Source of the DNA: Bacillota bacterium
Lineage (GTDB): Bacteria; Bacillota; Desulfotomaculia; Desulfotomaculales; Desulfallaceae
DNA length: 52,047 nt
Assembly (NCBI GenBank): GCA_022360435.1
Contig: JAKSCU010000362.1
Location: 1 to 52,047, forward strand
Reading direction: 5' to 3'
The position numbers and the translations under genes are program-made. Below the pieces are notes generated by a model. The model was not told the DNA's origin. It saw nothing but the letters and a program-made list of their open reading frames with translations, and ran no database searches. How positions within the stretch are numbered: the first letter of the stretch is position 1; each line of letters opens with the position of its first letter. This document shows positions 1-9,882 of the stretch, piece by piece.

Positions 1-507
1 GGGGACACCTTACTTAATTACATTATCAATTGCAGGCATTAGCAATTAAGTAAGGTGTCCCTTAAATTTTTATATAACTAGAAACACCATCGGTCCAACG
101 GGTCTATATATGCTTTATAATATTTATTGTAAAAAAGTTTTGAATACGGCTGTTCCCTCGCTGTATGACACGATGGGGAATGCTTGGGACCAACTGCTAC
201 TCTTGCTATCCTTTATATGTCAAAATAATAGCAACTGTTAGATTACGTGTCAATAATTTAGTATGGCGTCCCTTAAATTTTAAGGAATTATAAGTATGGT
301 ATACAATGCCTGTCTAGTCAGACGTTCAACTTGCCCGGCCTCCCGTGGAGAATGGTATATTGTTACAATTGCAAAACGTACTCAACAGATGTTATGATCG
401 ATAAAGATTTGTCTGGATACAAAAAATATTAATAGCGGAAAGAACTGTTATTAGCATATATTTATCCATCATATCAACGGTTGAAGAGTTTTTTCGGAGG
501 TACTTTT
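1..507. other. Left-edge intergenic region, AT-rich
   Basis: No convincing gene is visible. The stretch contains the 18-bp inverted repeat at 2-61 and a 14-bp direct repeat (GTCCCTTAAATTTT) at 57-70 and 268-281. The second copy begins about 200 bp after the inverted repeat, so the two may mark the ends of a small degenerate element. No promoter with both hexamers in good register was found for the gene starting at 508. Confidence 0.5.
2..61. repeat. 18-bp perfect inverted repeat (hairpin)
   Basis: The left arm (2-19) begins GGGACACC and is perfectly complementary to the right arm (44-61), which ends GGTGTCCC; a 24-nt AT-rich loop separates them. The outer GGGACA/TGTCCC ends match the shorter hairpins at 32504, 38958 and elsewhere in this window. 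This suggests one family of palindromic intergenic elements of the REP/MITE kind. No U-tract follows, so a role as terminator is less likely. Confidence 0.75.
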
Positions 508-1740
508 ATGGAGATTAACAAAACAGAGCGGCTAATTCCCGTTACCGGCAAAGAGAGGATCGTCACCCTGGACATTGTCAGGGGTTTTGCACTGCTGGGT
601 ATTTTGCTGGTTAACATGCAACTGTATTTGTCCCCGTATCCTTATACCCTGATGTATGAAACCAATTGGTGGACGGGAACCAGCGACATATTGGCGGATT
701 ACTTCATCACTATCTTTGCGGAATCCAAATTTTTCACTATTTTTTCATTCTTGTTCGGGTACGGATTTTACATATTCATGGAGCGGGCCAGGGATAAGGG
801 TAAACCGGTGGTAAAGTTGTATGTGAGAAGGATACTGGCGCTGCTGATTTTCGGCGCTTTGCATATAGTCCTGCTGTGGTGGGGTGACATACTACATTTA
901 TACGCGGTGATAGGAGTACTGCTGCTGTTTTTCATTAACAGAAGTCCAAAGGCATTGCTGGTTTGGTCTGTCATACTCATCATCATACCCGTCATCATTC
1001 TTGGAGGGCTGACTGCTCTAGCCGCCGCAGTGGGAGGTACGGATACAGCCGACCCCCATTTCACCCAATTCCTGGATGAGCAAGTGCAAACCTCGCTCCA
1101 GGTTTATAGTCAAGGCAGCTTTATTGAGATCATTCACCAAAGACTGGCCGATTTCTCATTCATAGTGGCGTATTCGATCATAATGGCCCCGCATGTCCTG
1201 GCCTTGTTCTTGTTGGGCGTGTACGCCGCCAAAAAGCGTTTGTTCCAGGACATTGATGCCAACGGGCCATTGCTGCGCAAAGCATGGCTGTGGGGCCTGA
1301 TAGTGGGAATATCTTTTGTGTTTCTGCAATTCACCGGCAAGTACAACTTATTGGGAATATCATATATGTCCAGTCAAGTTCACTATATGATAGGAACGTT
1401 TATCGGCGGCACCGCGCTTTGTTTTTTCTATATAGCCACCTTAACATTCCTGCTGCAAAAGCCCAACTGGTTCAGAATATTGAGTCCCCTGGGAGATGTT
1501 GGGCGAATGGCGCTAACCAATTACCTGTCACAGTCGGTAATCGCAACCACCATTTTTTACGGTTACGGGCTGGGGCTGTTTGGCCAAGTCGGCCCGGCCT
1601 GGGGGATTGTTTTAACCTTTGGTATATTCACACTGCAGGTGTATTTCAGCCGCTACTGGATGAAACGCTATCGCTTCGGCCCTATGGAATGGCTATGGAG
1701 AACAATGACGTACTTAAAAGTGCAGCCGTTGAAAAAATGA
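508..1740 (+). CDS. DUF418-family integral membrane protein
   Basis: This 410-residue polytopic membrane protein matches the DUF418 (YeiB/YrkO-like) pattern. An N-terminal segment reading LDIVRGFALLGILLVNM is followed by about nine more hydrophobic helices and by a C-terminal half with FSRYWMKRYRFGPMEWLWR, the family's usual ending. The biochemical function of DUF418 is not established; transport or membrane acyl transfer has been suggested. The ATG at 508 was chosen because GGAGG lies at 496-500, 7 nt upstream; an in-frame TTG at 481 has no such site. It converges on the next gene with only 15 bp between the stop codons. Confidence 0.85.
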   Translation: MEINKTERLIPVTGKERIVTLDIVRGFALLGILLVNMQLYLSPYPYTLMYETNWWTGTSDILADYFITIFAESKFFTIFSFLFGYGFYIFMERARDKGKPVVKLYVRRILALLIFGALHIVLLWWGDILHLYAVIGVLLLFFINRSPKALLVWSVILIIIPVIILGGLTALAAAVGGTDTADPHFTQFLDEQVQTSLQVYSQGSFIEIIHQRLADFSFIVAYSIIMAPHVLALFLLGVYAAKKRLFQDIDANGPLLRKAWLWGLIVGISFVFLQFTGKYNLLGISYMSSQVHYMIGTFIGGTALCFFYIATLTFLLQKPNWFRILSPLGDVGRMALTNYLSQSVIATTIFYGYGLGLFGQVGPAWGIVLTFGIFTLQVYFSRYWMKRYRFGPMEWLWRTMTYLKVQPLKK

Positions 1741-1755
1741 GTTTGCGCTCTTGCA

Positions 1756-2592
1756 TTATCTTTCCGAATGCACAAATCGTTCTCCGTCAAATAAGTAAAC
1801 CGTGGTGTTGGTTTGCATCTCACCTTTTGGCGTTAATTTATACGGTTCATATTCAACTTGATAGTGCTGGGTGGTTTCCCAAGCGTAAATCCGTTTGTTT
1901 TCATCGCGGGTATCTAATTGATAACCACCTACCTTTTTAGTGTACGAGTCCTGGAACTGTGAATGTAGCAACATCGTGCCTTGCCAGGCTTCTATAAACT
2001 TGCCTTGATTCAGATAGCAAAGACGCACACTATGGACACTGACACCGGTGCCGCCAGTCCGTGTGACCAGTTTAAAAAGCTTTATGTCTTCTTCGGGCGC
2101 CAGGATTTCGGCAAAGCCCCACTCTTCCACTTTCCAATCCTGTTCCGTTACTAATTGATAAGCTCCATTGGCATCCTCGGCAAAAACAAAAAAGCTTCCC
2201 AGGTGAACGCCCCCAATGCTTCCGGCTATAATCTCCATTTGATTATCGCCGTCTAAATCCACCAGTTCATACGTAAGTTCTTCTAAATAATATGAATCTC
2301 GTTTCCCCTGTGCCTTAATTAATGCTATAATTTCATCTTTTGATATAGATTGGGTGTGACTATCTATCCTAACGGCATTGGCCGCCTTGTCCCACCGCAC
2401 ATTGACACCCAGGGTTTCCGCGACAGTCCTAACGGGAACCATTATCCGGTCGTTAACAAGCTGTGGCGGGACATCAGTATTGATTTCTTTTCCGTTGATA
2501 TAAAGGTCAACCGGAACGGCTGCATAGGCCAAGGTGGTCGCTACAAGCACCAGTAAAACAAGCAGAAAAGTTACAACTAAGCTCTTTTTCAT
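1756..2592 (-). CDS. Secreted protein with copper amine oxidase-type N-terminal domain
   Basis: The 278-residue product starts with a clear signal peptide (MKKSLVVTFLLVLLVLVATT, cleaved near AYA). Residues about 28-75 form a Cu_amine_oxidN1 (PF07833) module: a short beta segment (DLYINGKEI), then IMVPVRTVAETLGVNVRWD. In Firmicutes this module is a cell-surface or wall-associated domain and does not imply oxidase activity. A central DLDGDNQMEI motif resembles the calcium-loop motif of FG-GAP/VCBS-like repeats. The start is placed at the second Met (2592) because CCTCC at 2600-2604, read on the minus strand, gives GGAGG 7 nt upstream; an upstream in-frame start at 2613 has no such site. The specific function is unknown. 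Confidence 0.8.
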   Translation of the reverse strand: MKKSLVVTFLLVLLVLVATTLAYAAVPVDLYINGKEINTDVPPQLVNDRIMVPVRTVAETLGVNVRWDKAANAVRIDSHTQSISKDEIIALIKAQGKRDSYYLEELTYELVDLDGDNQMEIIAGSIGGVHLGSFFVFAEDANGAYQLVTEQDWKVEEWGFAEILAPEEDIKLFKLVTRTGGTGVSVHSVRLCYLNQGKFIEAWQGTMLLHSQFQDSYTKKVGGYQLDTRDENKRIYAWETTQHYQVEYEPYKLTPKGEMQTNTTVYLFDGERFVHSER

Positions 2593-2619
2593 AATCCAAC
2601 CTCCATTTTTCATAAAAAC

Positions 2620-2796
2620 ATGAAGTTTGCTGACTGGTTAAACAGGCAAGCGTTCCTGGCGGCATATCTGTATTTGCTGATGATTATTGCCCTCAAACAA
2701 CTTTTCGTACTCAAACCTGCATGGTTATTGATTTTTATATTCGAACTTGCGCTATGTGCCTATTTGCTGTCGAACGCGGTTCTGAGAGGTTTTTAA
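2620..2796 (+). CDS. Possible small membrane peptide, 58 aa
   Basis: An open frame begins MKFADWLNRQAFLAAYLYLL and has two hydrophobic stretches split by KQLFVLKPAW, so it could be a two-helix membrane peptide. No ribosome-binding site precedes the ATG, and the frame stays open upstream to 2581, so it may be the tail of a decayed larger membrane protein. It lies between a divergent secreted-protein gene and a transposase remnant, in what looks like a junction zone. No family is recognised. Confidence 0.3.
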   Translation: MKFADWLNRQAFLAAYLYLLMIIALKQLFVLKPAWLLIFIFELALCAYLLSNAVLRGF

Positions 2797-2851
2797 ATAA
2801 CAGACTGGCAGCCACCCTGAAAAACATGAAAAAGGCCTATAACATTATGCC

Positions 2852-3082
2852 ATGCTTGGAATGCCCGTGTCCAGATGGCTATGTGACAGTATTGTGAAGC
2901 AGAAAGCACTGCCGAAAGAACTGGCCAAAGTGGATGAGTTGGTTAAACTACGAAAAATTTTTCATTCTATATCAGGAACGTTTCAATACCAGTATCGGTC
3001 GTCCAACCGTACCGGTTCAAACATATATCCGTATGATGTATCTGAAACTTCGCTACACCCTGGGTTATGAAACCCTAGTTAT
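2852..3082 (+). pseudogene. Truncated, frameshifted transposase N-terminus
   Basis: Two overlapping frames together give a recognisable transposase N-terminus. The first frame (from 2852) reads KALPKELAKVDELVKL. After a shift near 2940 the second frame continues with YQERFNTSIGRPTVPVQTY and MMYLKLRYTLGYETLV. This pattern (a GRP-V-YLRMMYLK-RY-LGYETLV helix region) is typical of the DUF772-containing N-terminus of IS5/IS1182/ISNCY-type transposases. The DDE catalytic core is missing and similarity stops near 3082. This is a dead insertion-sequence fragment, 67 bp from the 3' end of the defence operon, consistent with past mobility at the island boundary. Confidence 0.7.
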
Positions 3083-3148
3083 CAGGTTAGACCTGTTTGG
3101 TCCCCCGCTATGTACAATTCTACAATATGTAAAGCAAGTTTATTTTCC

Positions 3149-6100
3149 TTACACCTCCAATTTGCCCTTGACAAATTGGTATGCACCCGGGAGGTTCCGA
3201 GTCAGGAAATACTCGTTTAGCAAGATAACATCAATGTCATAATTTTTTTTGAGGTAGTTATACAACGGGTGGGAGATTTCAGCTGCATCCTTATCAAGGA
3301 TCCCGTTGTATGTACCAATTGCCAATTGGCGATTTTCTGCTTTAGCAAGTAGTGGAACAGAGAATCCATTAAACGATAAATTGCTACTACATTCATACCC
3401 GTCTAGCGTAAGCAAGCGTCCAAGAGAACGTAGAACCGCTCCCTGAGCTATAAGGTTATCCATACAAGGTATTTCGTTAAACAGTATATATCTAAGAATT
3501 GATACCCCCAGGAAGCGGTCAAGGTTTTCATGCCAGTATTGATTTTGATAACACCTCAGGCACTGTGTACAGGACCGGCTGCAGTAACCGGGGCAGTCCT
3601 CTAGAATCTCTAGGGTGATTTTCATAATTTCTTCAAGGTATTGCCCTGCCTGTTCCGAATATCCAGCACCCCCCGACAGGGTATCAAATAAGTAGATGTC
3701 TGCCCTTTTCTCACCGTCAATGTCACCCGGAACCAAGCGGAACCCAGTACTGAACTCTGCTGGGTCCAAATCCAAATACCGACTAGCTGCACGTAATAAT
3801 GCCTCCGAAATGGTACGAAGCCCGTCATTCAGAACAGCTACTGGAATAGAAGACCAAATATCAAGAGCAATCGGAGACTTTAGCGTCATTCGGATCACTA
3901 GAAGATCCGACAAGAAGGTATGTCCAAGGAATACGTTACGGTACTTCCCATCGCATTCCTCCCTTTTTTTGTCCTTCTTCCATTGTACTAGATAAGGGCG
4001 TCGATGCTTAACATGCTTCACCTGGTTGGCTCCTTCCGGAGCTGCAGCGCCACACTTTTCGCAAATAAGGAAGCCAGAGTCAGCACCTTTCTTGCCCTTG
4101 TTCACAATCACAAGATGACGATCAGCAGCATAAGTATATTGTCCGCGTTCTCCGATTTCAAACCAGTTGGTTAGATCATCCTCCCCTGCAGGCACCGGAA
4201 ACTGTGCAGATGTGGCATAGGTAAGTTCCTGATCATGGTCGAACTCGTCAACTGCCCTACCTTCCTCAGGAGTAAATACTTCAGGAATAATCATGTCAGC
4301 CTTGGCAAGTTTTCCTGTGCAAATTGGACAATACGCAAATTCATTAGCGGCTCCAGAAGGATCTTGCACGTACGTGCACTGGGTACAATAGACATAAGTT
4401 TTTAACTGACTCTGAAAAAGCGAAACTGCTCGGTCAGGATCTGTCACAGGCACATTAGCTGAGACTACACCGCCAGAACGATATGTCTTTTTATTAATCA
4501 CAATTAAACGTCCTGGGGCATATTCGCTCAAAGCCTTTCCAATCGCTTGCTGGGGTCTTTCCTTAACAACAACTCGTCTACGTCCGTTACGCCATTCCCA
4601 GTCTTCAACTAGGAAACTGCAAAGATCAGTTGGGAAAGCGTATGACGGAAAAAGGCCTTTATCCCATAAAAAAGAAAGCAACTCGTATTCCTCATTATCC
4701 TGTTCTTCTTCCATATTGTCATCCACACCGTTATTCTCTGCTTCCACATCTTCATCATCGTTGTTTTTTCCACAAAGAGCCTGTTGAGCTAAAAAGTCCG
4801 AAGACAAAATGTGTAAGGACAAGAGCAATTCTTCTGCTACTTCCCGCACCCAAGCTTGAGGTGAGTTAGAAACCTCCTCTGGTAACCAAGAAGCAATCTC
4901 ATTAGCTATTTCAGCACTAGGATCCAACACCATATGCCTGACCCAAATTTCAAAATTTTTTAATGATATTTCATTATCTGCTGGTCCCATAAAGAAGTCG
5001 GAAGCTTTTCCTAAAGCTTTAAAAAGCACAGCCGATTTAAAATCAACACCTGGAGCCCCACAGTCAATTGACTCCTGGAAAAATGTTTGAATAAGAAACG
5101 CGTTTACATGGCGACGAGCAATTTTTTCATTGTTGGTTTTGATAACGGGAAAGCGGGGTGATCCTGAAACGATCTCTTTTGGGTGGTTGAAATAGTAGCT
5201 ATCATGTGGACAACCTTGTGCATAGGTGATGACGGTCGACACAGCTGAGCCACGGCGACCAGCCCGCCCTGCTCGCTGCTGGTAGTTTTCGCGTTGTGGC
5301 GGCACATTACGTAGGCCAACCGCAACTAATGAACCAATATCCACACCCACTTCCATAGTTGTTGTACAACTAAGAACATCGATAGGACCCTCGTCCTCAC
5401 CAATGACAACATCCTGGAACCGAAGCTCGTACCTTTCTGTAGTCGCAAACACAGTGCCCGTATCGCGTTGGGAAAGTTGAGCTGTGTGTTCCTCGACGGC
5501 AATATAGTCCGGCCGCCCCTGGCCGGTAAGGCATTTTTCAACGGGATCCCTCCAAAACCCTTTAGTCGAGCGAAGATACTCACTTTTCCCGGGAGTGAGT
5601 ATATTTATCTGATCGCTGCCACAATTGATGCACCATTTACCCAAGCGAACGGGCGAAAGGAAAGTACAAACCTGACATTGATACCAGTTTGCATTAACGT
5701 CTATATGTAAAGCAACCCTGTTTTTATCCAAAAAATAGGAACCACCTTCCTCTTGGCATAATTGCTTTCGCAGTTCTGCCTGCACAGCTTCTATCATCGT
5801 ATCGGGCCAGCCGAAATGTGTTTTGAACACTTTTATCATAGCATGAGTAAATTTAGCTGCACTACCCCATCCGTGTTTGGTGTAACCTGCTGCCTTTTGC
5901 CTAATACTATCTGCTATTTCATGTTCATTGCCGAATGCGAAGTTTTGCAACAGTTCACCTATGAATGCGATCGCAATTTCCCGCGTTCTCTCTTCCTTGA
6001 GCCCCGGTACAATTGCACTCAACTCTTGAGCTAGTTTCTCCTGACGCCAAGGTATCACGTAACCGACCGTTGTAGCTAGCATTGAGAAATGAGGGTTACC

Positions 6101-8731
6101 GAGTTGTCGTAGTAACTCTTCATAATAACGACTAGGTGGTGTGATATCCCATTTATCATCTACTGCTTCTTCTAAATCGGAAGAATATAGGTTTCTAAAA
6201 TATTGAATATCCTTTAATAACTTGACTCTATCCTCACCGTCAAACAATTGAAGGTTAAAACATGAAACTACTGAGACAAAGGCAATATATAGTTCGCGTG
6301 TCAGTTTTGGGTCTTTCCTGTTAATCTTTCGGAGAAGATCAGCAGCAAGAGCAATAGCTCCTCTAAACGAATCATGTTCGACCTCCCTAGGAATGTCACG
6401 AGCAAGACGCGCAGCTTTTTGTCGTCCATCTGAAAAAAGCAATACTTTCCGGCCGCCGTTAGGAAACACCATGCTCTCTTTCTCCCGTGGAGGCTGCAGA
6501 ATTAACTGCGCTTTTACGAGATTGGCAAAAGGAGCTTCACCCTTTGTTGCTAGATCCATAATTTTAGGTCTATCACCTCTCCACCTTTTTAGGCAGATCG
6601 GACAACGGGAGAAAGTAAAAAGTGGACGGCCCTCGTAGTTCTTAGAATCCGTTTTGGGCCGGAAGCATCGCAAAAATCCCTTTGTTTCCTGCGGCTTGTT
6701 CATCAGCAATCGCCCACTGACAATATCAAGCCAAACTTCGTAACACTGGTCCAACGCATCTTCATGGGGAACACCCTCGACCAGTAAATGAACCTCATGT
6801 AGAAGTTGCTGTTCCGAATCATCCGGCCCAAGGTCCTGATCTGGCTCATCCAGAACAAATTCGCCATTTTGCCCTCGGATATATCCACGAAGGAATGCTG
6901 AACCACATTCCCGGTGGGTCATTAATTCATAGACTCGGGCATGGTTCGTACACTCGCAGTGAAGCCGCGGTTCAGTATACATCCGTCCCAATAGGTATTC
7001 GTCCCTTGGTGCATTGTCTAGGCGGGCATTACACTCCTTGTTTGTGCAGACATAGAGCGCAGGTAAGCCCCTATAGAAGAGATGAAGGCGAGTTGGCAAC
7101 AAGATGCGTCCGTCTGTTTTACGCTTAGCGAATGTGCTAAGTGCGATAATTGATTCTGTAGCATTTTTTCGATCTTCCTCAGACGTATTTGGAAAGAGTT
7201 TTTGACCAAGTTCCGCCAGTTCAATGGCCTTGCCACTGACAAATCGAATCAACTCCTCCGCCACTCTGAAACCAGTTAGATTGTCAAACAGATATTGTTC
7301 AAGATCTTGCGTTTCCCCCCTAAAAGGAGGCCACCCAAGCCGTGCCCCCAGCGCTTCCACCTCAGCGACAGCTTTCTCTGGTTCAACTGCATACTGTTGA
7401 AGCGCTGCCAGATCGAACGCCGCGAGTGCCACAGCTTCTTCGGCGGTGCCTTCGCGGGTTCCGAACCGGACCTCACGCTGACCTTTAATAAGAGCAAAGC
7501 TGCGAGACGAAGATTCTAGTAGTCCTGTTAGGTCACGAGCGAACTTTAGGATTGCTCTTTCGGCTTCCCCGTCCTCGCCTAGACTAGCACTGGTAAGAAT
7601 GCACCGCATTCTTACCCTCGGAATGCCAAGTCTTGCCTGAAATCGGCGAATTAAAAGTGCTACTTCAGCACCGGCAGCCCCCCGATACATATGCGCCTCG
7701 TCCAGAACTAAAGTAAGTTGATTACAAGGGTCGCTATCCAACCATTTTTTTGTTTCGCTGAAGATTTTTCGTTCTATGGGGCGCATCAACATATATTCAA
7801 GCATTGAGTAGTTGGTGATTATTAGGTCGGGGCAGGTCTCCTGCATCTCATGCCGGGTCAGTAGTTCCCGGTCGCCAGGCTGGGTAATTAAGCGCTGATA
7901 CCAATTTTGTGAAACATATTTCTGTCCCTTCTTCTTTCCTGAAGCATACGTCTTAGTTTGCCTCTTGTCAGCACCGTAAAAACCAATTAGGTTTTTACTT
8001 GGCCATTTCCCTTTCTCTTTGAGTTGAGTAACTTTATCTTTATTGTTGACGTATTTTATGTAGAAATTTTCAAACATGGGCTGGATATGCTGCTCATCCT
8101 TGTTACGCGACCGGTTCCCTGGATAAGGAGTACGACCGGTGTAACTACCAAAACGCACAGGCCGGTTTCGACCTATTTTCAGGAATTCAGCAACCCGCTC
8201 ATCTCCGAAGAGCTTCCTTATTCTCCCTAATTGATCATTGACCAGAGCATTCATCGGGTATAGTAATAGGGCGCGACACCCATGCATTTGTGCAGACCGG
8301 GGGCGCTCTGCTGCTTCTAATGCCAACATACCAATAATTGGCATAAGAAAACTTTCAGTTTTACCAGAGCCGGTGCCGGTAGCGATTATGAGATCCTGAT
8401 CATGGCTGAAGAAAGCCTCAAGTGCCTTCGACTGATGTGTGTAAGGAACTGGAAAGATACCTACTTCCGGCTTGAGTTCAGCTAGCTTAGTTAATAGTTT
8501 TTTAGCAGAAGTTGGAATAGTTAAATCATCGTACGCTATTCCAGGCTGGTAAATCGGTGTAGATTCCACATATGGATTTTGATTTATATATCCAGTTTCA
8601 TTTAACAAACTGCGTCGTTCAGCAATAAGACTAGTGTTTTTAATGTGGTACAGGGCCTCCAGATAGGCCCTAAGTGTTTGATGAAGTTCATGTGTGATCC
8701 GGTAAACTCCATAGTTATCTTTAAAGCTCAT
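3149..8731 (-). CDS. druE: DruE-like giant DEAH helicase with DUF1998
   Basis: This 1860-residue superfamily-2 helicase has a Q-motif-like YTHQSKAL (about 97), Walker A ATGTGSGKTES (about 117-127), motif Ia LLYPMNALVNDQ, Walker B DEAH at 344-347, TSAS at 380-383, and a C-terminal RecA lobe near residue 1150 with VGVDIG and QQRAGRAGRRG. Several Cys pairs suggest zinc sites near 560-613, 710, 1017-1038, 1446-1472 and 1556. A Cys cluster CPGYCSRSCTQCLRC near 1711-1726 is the DUF1998/MrfA-type signature. Size and fusion fit Druantia DruE, presumed to be the DNA- or RNA-translocating motor. The ATG at 8731 was chosen because AAGGAGGAG lies just upstream; it overlaps the druD stop by 11 bp, so translation is probably coupled. 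Confidence 0.88.
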   Translation of the reverse strand: MSFKDNYGVYRITHELHQTLRAYLEALYHIKNTSLIAERRSLLNETGYINQNPYVESTPIYQPGIAYDDLTIPTSAKKLLTKLAELKPEVGIFPVPYTHQSKALEAFFSHDQDLIIATGTGSGKTESFLMPIIGMLALEAAERPRSAQMHGCRALLLYPMNALVNDQLGRIRKLFGDERVAEFLKIGRNRPVRFGSYTGRTPYPGNRSRNKDEQHIQPMFENFYIKYVNNKDKVTQLKEKGKWPSKNLIGFYGADKRQTKTYASGKKKGQKYVSQNWYQRLITQPGDRELLTRHEMQETCPDLIITNYSMLEYMLMRPIERKIFSETKKWLDSDPCNQLTLVLDEAHMYRGAAGAEVALLIRRFQARLGIPRVRMRCILTSASLGEDGEAERAILKFARDLTGLLESSSRSFALIKGQREVRFGTREGTAEEAVALAAFDLAALQQYAVEPEKAVAEVEALGARLGWPPFRGETQDLEQYLFDNLTGFRVAEELIRFVSGKAIELAELGQKLFPNTSEEDRKNATESIIALSTFAKRKTDGRILLPTRLHLFYRGLPALYVCTNKECNARLDNAPRDEYLLGRMYTEPRLHCECTNHARVYELMTHRECGSAFLRGYIRGQNGEFVLDEPDQDLGPDDSEQQLLHEVHLLVEGVPHEDALDQCYEVWLDIVSGRLLMNKPQETKGFLRCFRPKTDSKNYEGRPLFTFSRCPICLKRWRGDRPKIMDLATKGEAPFANLVKAQLILQPPREKESMVFPNGGRKVLLFSDGRQKAARLARDIPREVEHDSFRGAIALAADLLRKINRKDPKLTRELYIAFVSVVSCFNLQLFDGEDRVKLLKDIQYFRNLYSSDLEEAVDDKWDITPPSRYYEELLRQLGNPHFSMLATTVGYVIPWRQEKLAQELSAIVPGLKEERTREIAIAFIGELLQNFAFGNEHEIADSIRQKAAGYTKHGWGSAAKFTHAMIKVFKTHFGWPDTMIEAVQAELRKQLCQEEGGSYFLDKNRVALHIDVNANWYQCQVCTFLSPVRLGKWCINCGSDQINILTPGKSEYLRSTKGFWRDPVEKCLTGQGRPDYIAVEEHTAQLSQRDTGTVFATTERYELRFQDVVIGEDEGPIDVLSCTTTMEVGVDIGSLVAVGLRNVPPQRENYQQRAGRAGRRGSAVSTVITYAQGCPHDSYYFNHPKEIVSGSPRFPVIKTNNEKIARRHVNAFLIQTFFQESIDCGAPGVDFKSAVLFKALGKASDFFMGPADNEISLKNFEIWVRHMVLDPSAEIANEIASWLPEEVSNSPQAWVREVAEELLLSLHILSSDFLAQQALCGKNNDDEDVEAENNGVDDNMEEEQDNEEYELLSFLWDKGLFPSYAFPTDLCSFLVEDWEWRNGRRRVVVKERPQQAIGKALSEYAPGRLIVINKKTYRSGGVVSANVPVTDPDRAVSLFQSQLKTYVYCTQCTYVQDPSGAANEFAYCPICTGKLAKADMIIPEVFTPEEGRAVDEFDHDQELTYATSAQFPVPAGEDDLTNWFEIGERGQYTYAADRHLVIVNKGKKGADSGFLICEKCGAAAPEGANQVKHVKHRRPYLVQWKKDKKREECDGKYRNVFLGHTFLSDLLVIRMTLKSPIALDIWSSIPVAVLNDGLRTISEALLRAASRYLDLDPAEFSTGFRLVPGDIDGEKRADIYLFDTLSGGAGYSEQAGQYLEEIMKITLEILEDCPGYCSRSCTQCLRCYQNQYWHENLDRFLGVSILRYILFNEIPCMDNLIAQGAVLRSLGRLLTLDGYECSSNLSFNGFSVPLLAKAENRQLAIGTYNGILDKDAAEISHPLYNYLKKNYDIDVILLNEYFLTRNLPGAYQFVKGKLEV

Positions 8732-9869
8732 CGCTCTCCTCCTTATCCACCATCCGGATTCCAAGGTTCCTAAGGGCACTGATGATTAAATCTTGCCATT
8801 CCGAATTGATTCGATACCTTAATGGAAGCCTATTAAACTTTGGTGAGACGTCCTGCCCAAGAGCCAAAAGCAATCGCCGTTCCTCTTGGGGTAGCCAACT
8901 TCTAAGAATAATAACACCACCTGTTTCCCAAACGGCCTGTGTAGGAGAGTCACATATTAAATCTAATCCATATAGCAACCTACGTACATCTCGCGACAGA
9001 ACTGGTGCCTCGTTCTTTAACGTATTCATCGTAATAGCTCCAAACCAATATTTCGTAGGCGCTGTTTGAAACCGCTGTGATAGCGTACGGCATAGAAAGA
9101 GATCTCCAGGGGGAGTTATTAATATTTTAGACAGTTCTTCGAAGCGAATCCATCGAAAAAACTGCAATGGACTGACCTGAGCCAAGGGATAATAAACCTC
9201 AAAATTTATAAAATTTGAAGCGCTAGGGCGTAGGCGTTGCCTCGCTTTTGACAAGCTTGATTCCGTCCATGCTCTCAGATCTTTTGGGGAGTCACCCAAC
9301 CAGTCTTCATACGATTGCCACCAGGTTTCGTCTTTAAGTATAGGTTCAGGAAGTGCCTTCCTGTCTACATAACGCATAAAACCAGAAAGTTTTACATCAG
9401 CCCCTAATATGCTCGACAAATCCGCAGTGGCAGCACCGCCAACAACAAAGACCTTCTCCTTCTCCGGAGGCTGAATGAGACGAACCGGAGTTGGTAGCCA
9501 GTAACCATTCTCTACCTCCATAAAATCCCGTAGGTCTTCAAGAATCTCAAGAATACGCCGTACACGATCAGGATGAATATCACCTTCAGCTTCCTGTTCT
9601 AATGTTGAAGGTCTTTTTTCTTGTGATAGATTCAGATTGGGCCAGAGAGGACTCAACTGGCGCCGAACAGAATTCGTTAGACGTGTTATATAAATTGGTT
9701 CGAAGTTGGTATTGGGCATGCTAGTACAAGCGAGATTGAACAAAGTTTTCCTAAGGTATTCGGCTATAACCAGATCAAATGGTTCCGTATGCACGAGTGA
9801 GCTGTTAATACGATTCAATTGAAGGATTTTTTTAATTGCCTCTTGTCTAGAAATAGTAGATGAATACAT
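8721..9869 (-). CDS. druD: DruD-like protein
   Basis: The 382-residue soluble protein has no recognised domain. It begins MYSSTISRQEAIKKILQLN and contains two Trp-rich stretches (DETWWQSYEDWLGD and QFFRWIRFEELSKI) and a C-terminal part with TGGVIILRSWLPQEERRLLLAL. The assignment as DruD rests on its size and its position immediately before the DruE helicase. The start is uncertain. The ATG at 9869 follows AAAGGA at a good distance; an ATG at 9893 would add eight residues and overlap the upstream gene by 11 bp but has no clear ribosome site. Its 3' end overlaps druE by 11 bp, which suggests the two proteins are made in a fixed ratio. Confidence 0.7.
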   Translation of the reverse strand: MYSSTISRQEAIKKILQLNRINSSLVHTEPFDLVIAEYLRKTLFNLACTSMPNTNFEPIYITRLTNSVRRQLSPLWPNLNLSQEKRPSTLEQEAEGDIHPDRVRRILEILEDLRDFMEVENGYWLPTPVRLIQPPEKEKVFVVGGAATADLSSILGADVKLSGFMRYVDRKALPEPILKDETWWQSYEDWLGDSPKDLRAWTESSLSKARQRLRPSASNFINFEVYYPLAQVSPLQFFRWIRFEELSKILITPPGDLFLCRTLSQRFQTAPTKYWFGAITMNTLKNEAPVLSRDVRRLLYGLDLICDSPTQAVWETGGVIILRSWLPQEERRLLLALGQDVSPKFNRLPLRYRINSEWQDLIISALRNLGIRMVDKEESDEL

Positions 9870-9882
9870 CTCATAAGATCCT

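Noticed and set aside
1-61. Single CRISPR repeat or array edge
   Set aside because: The inverted repeat occurs once and is not followed by evenly spaced copies; no cas gene is in the window.
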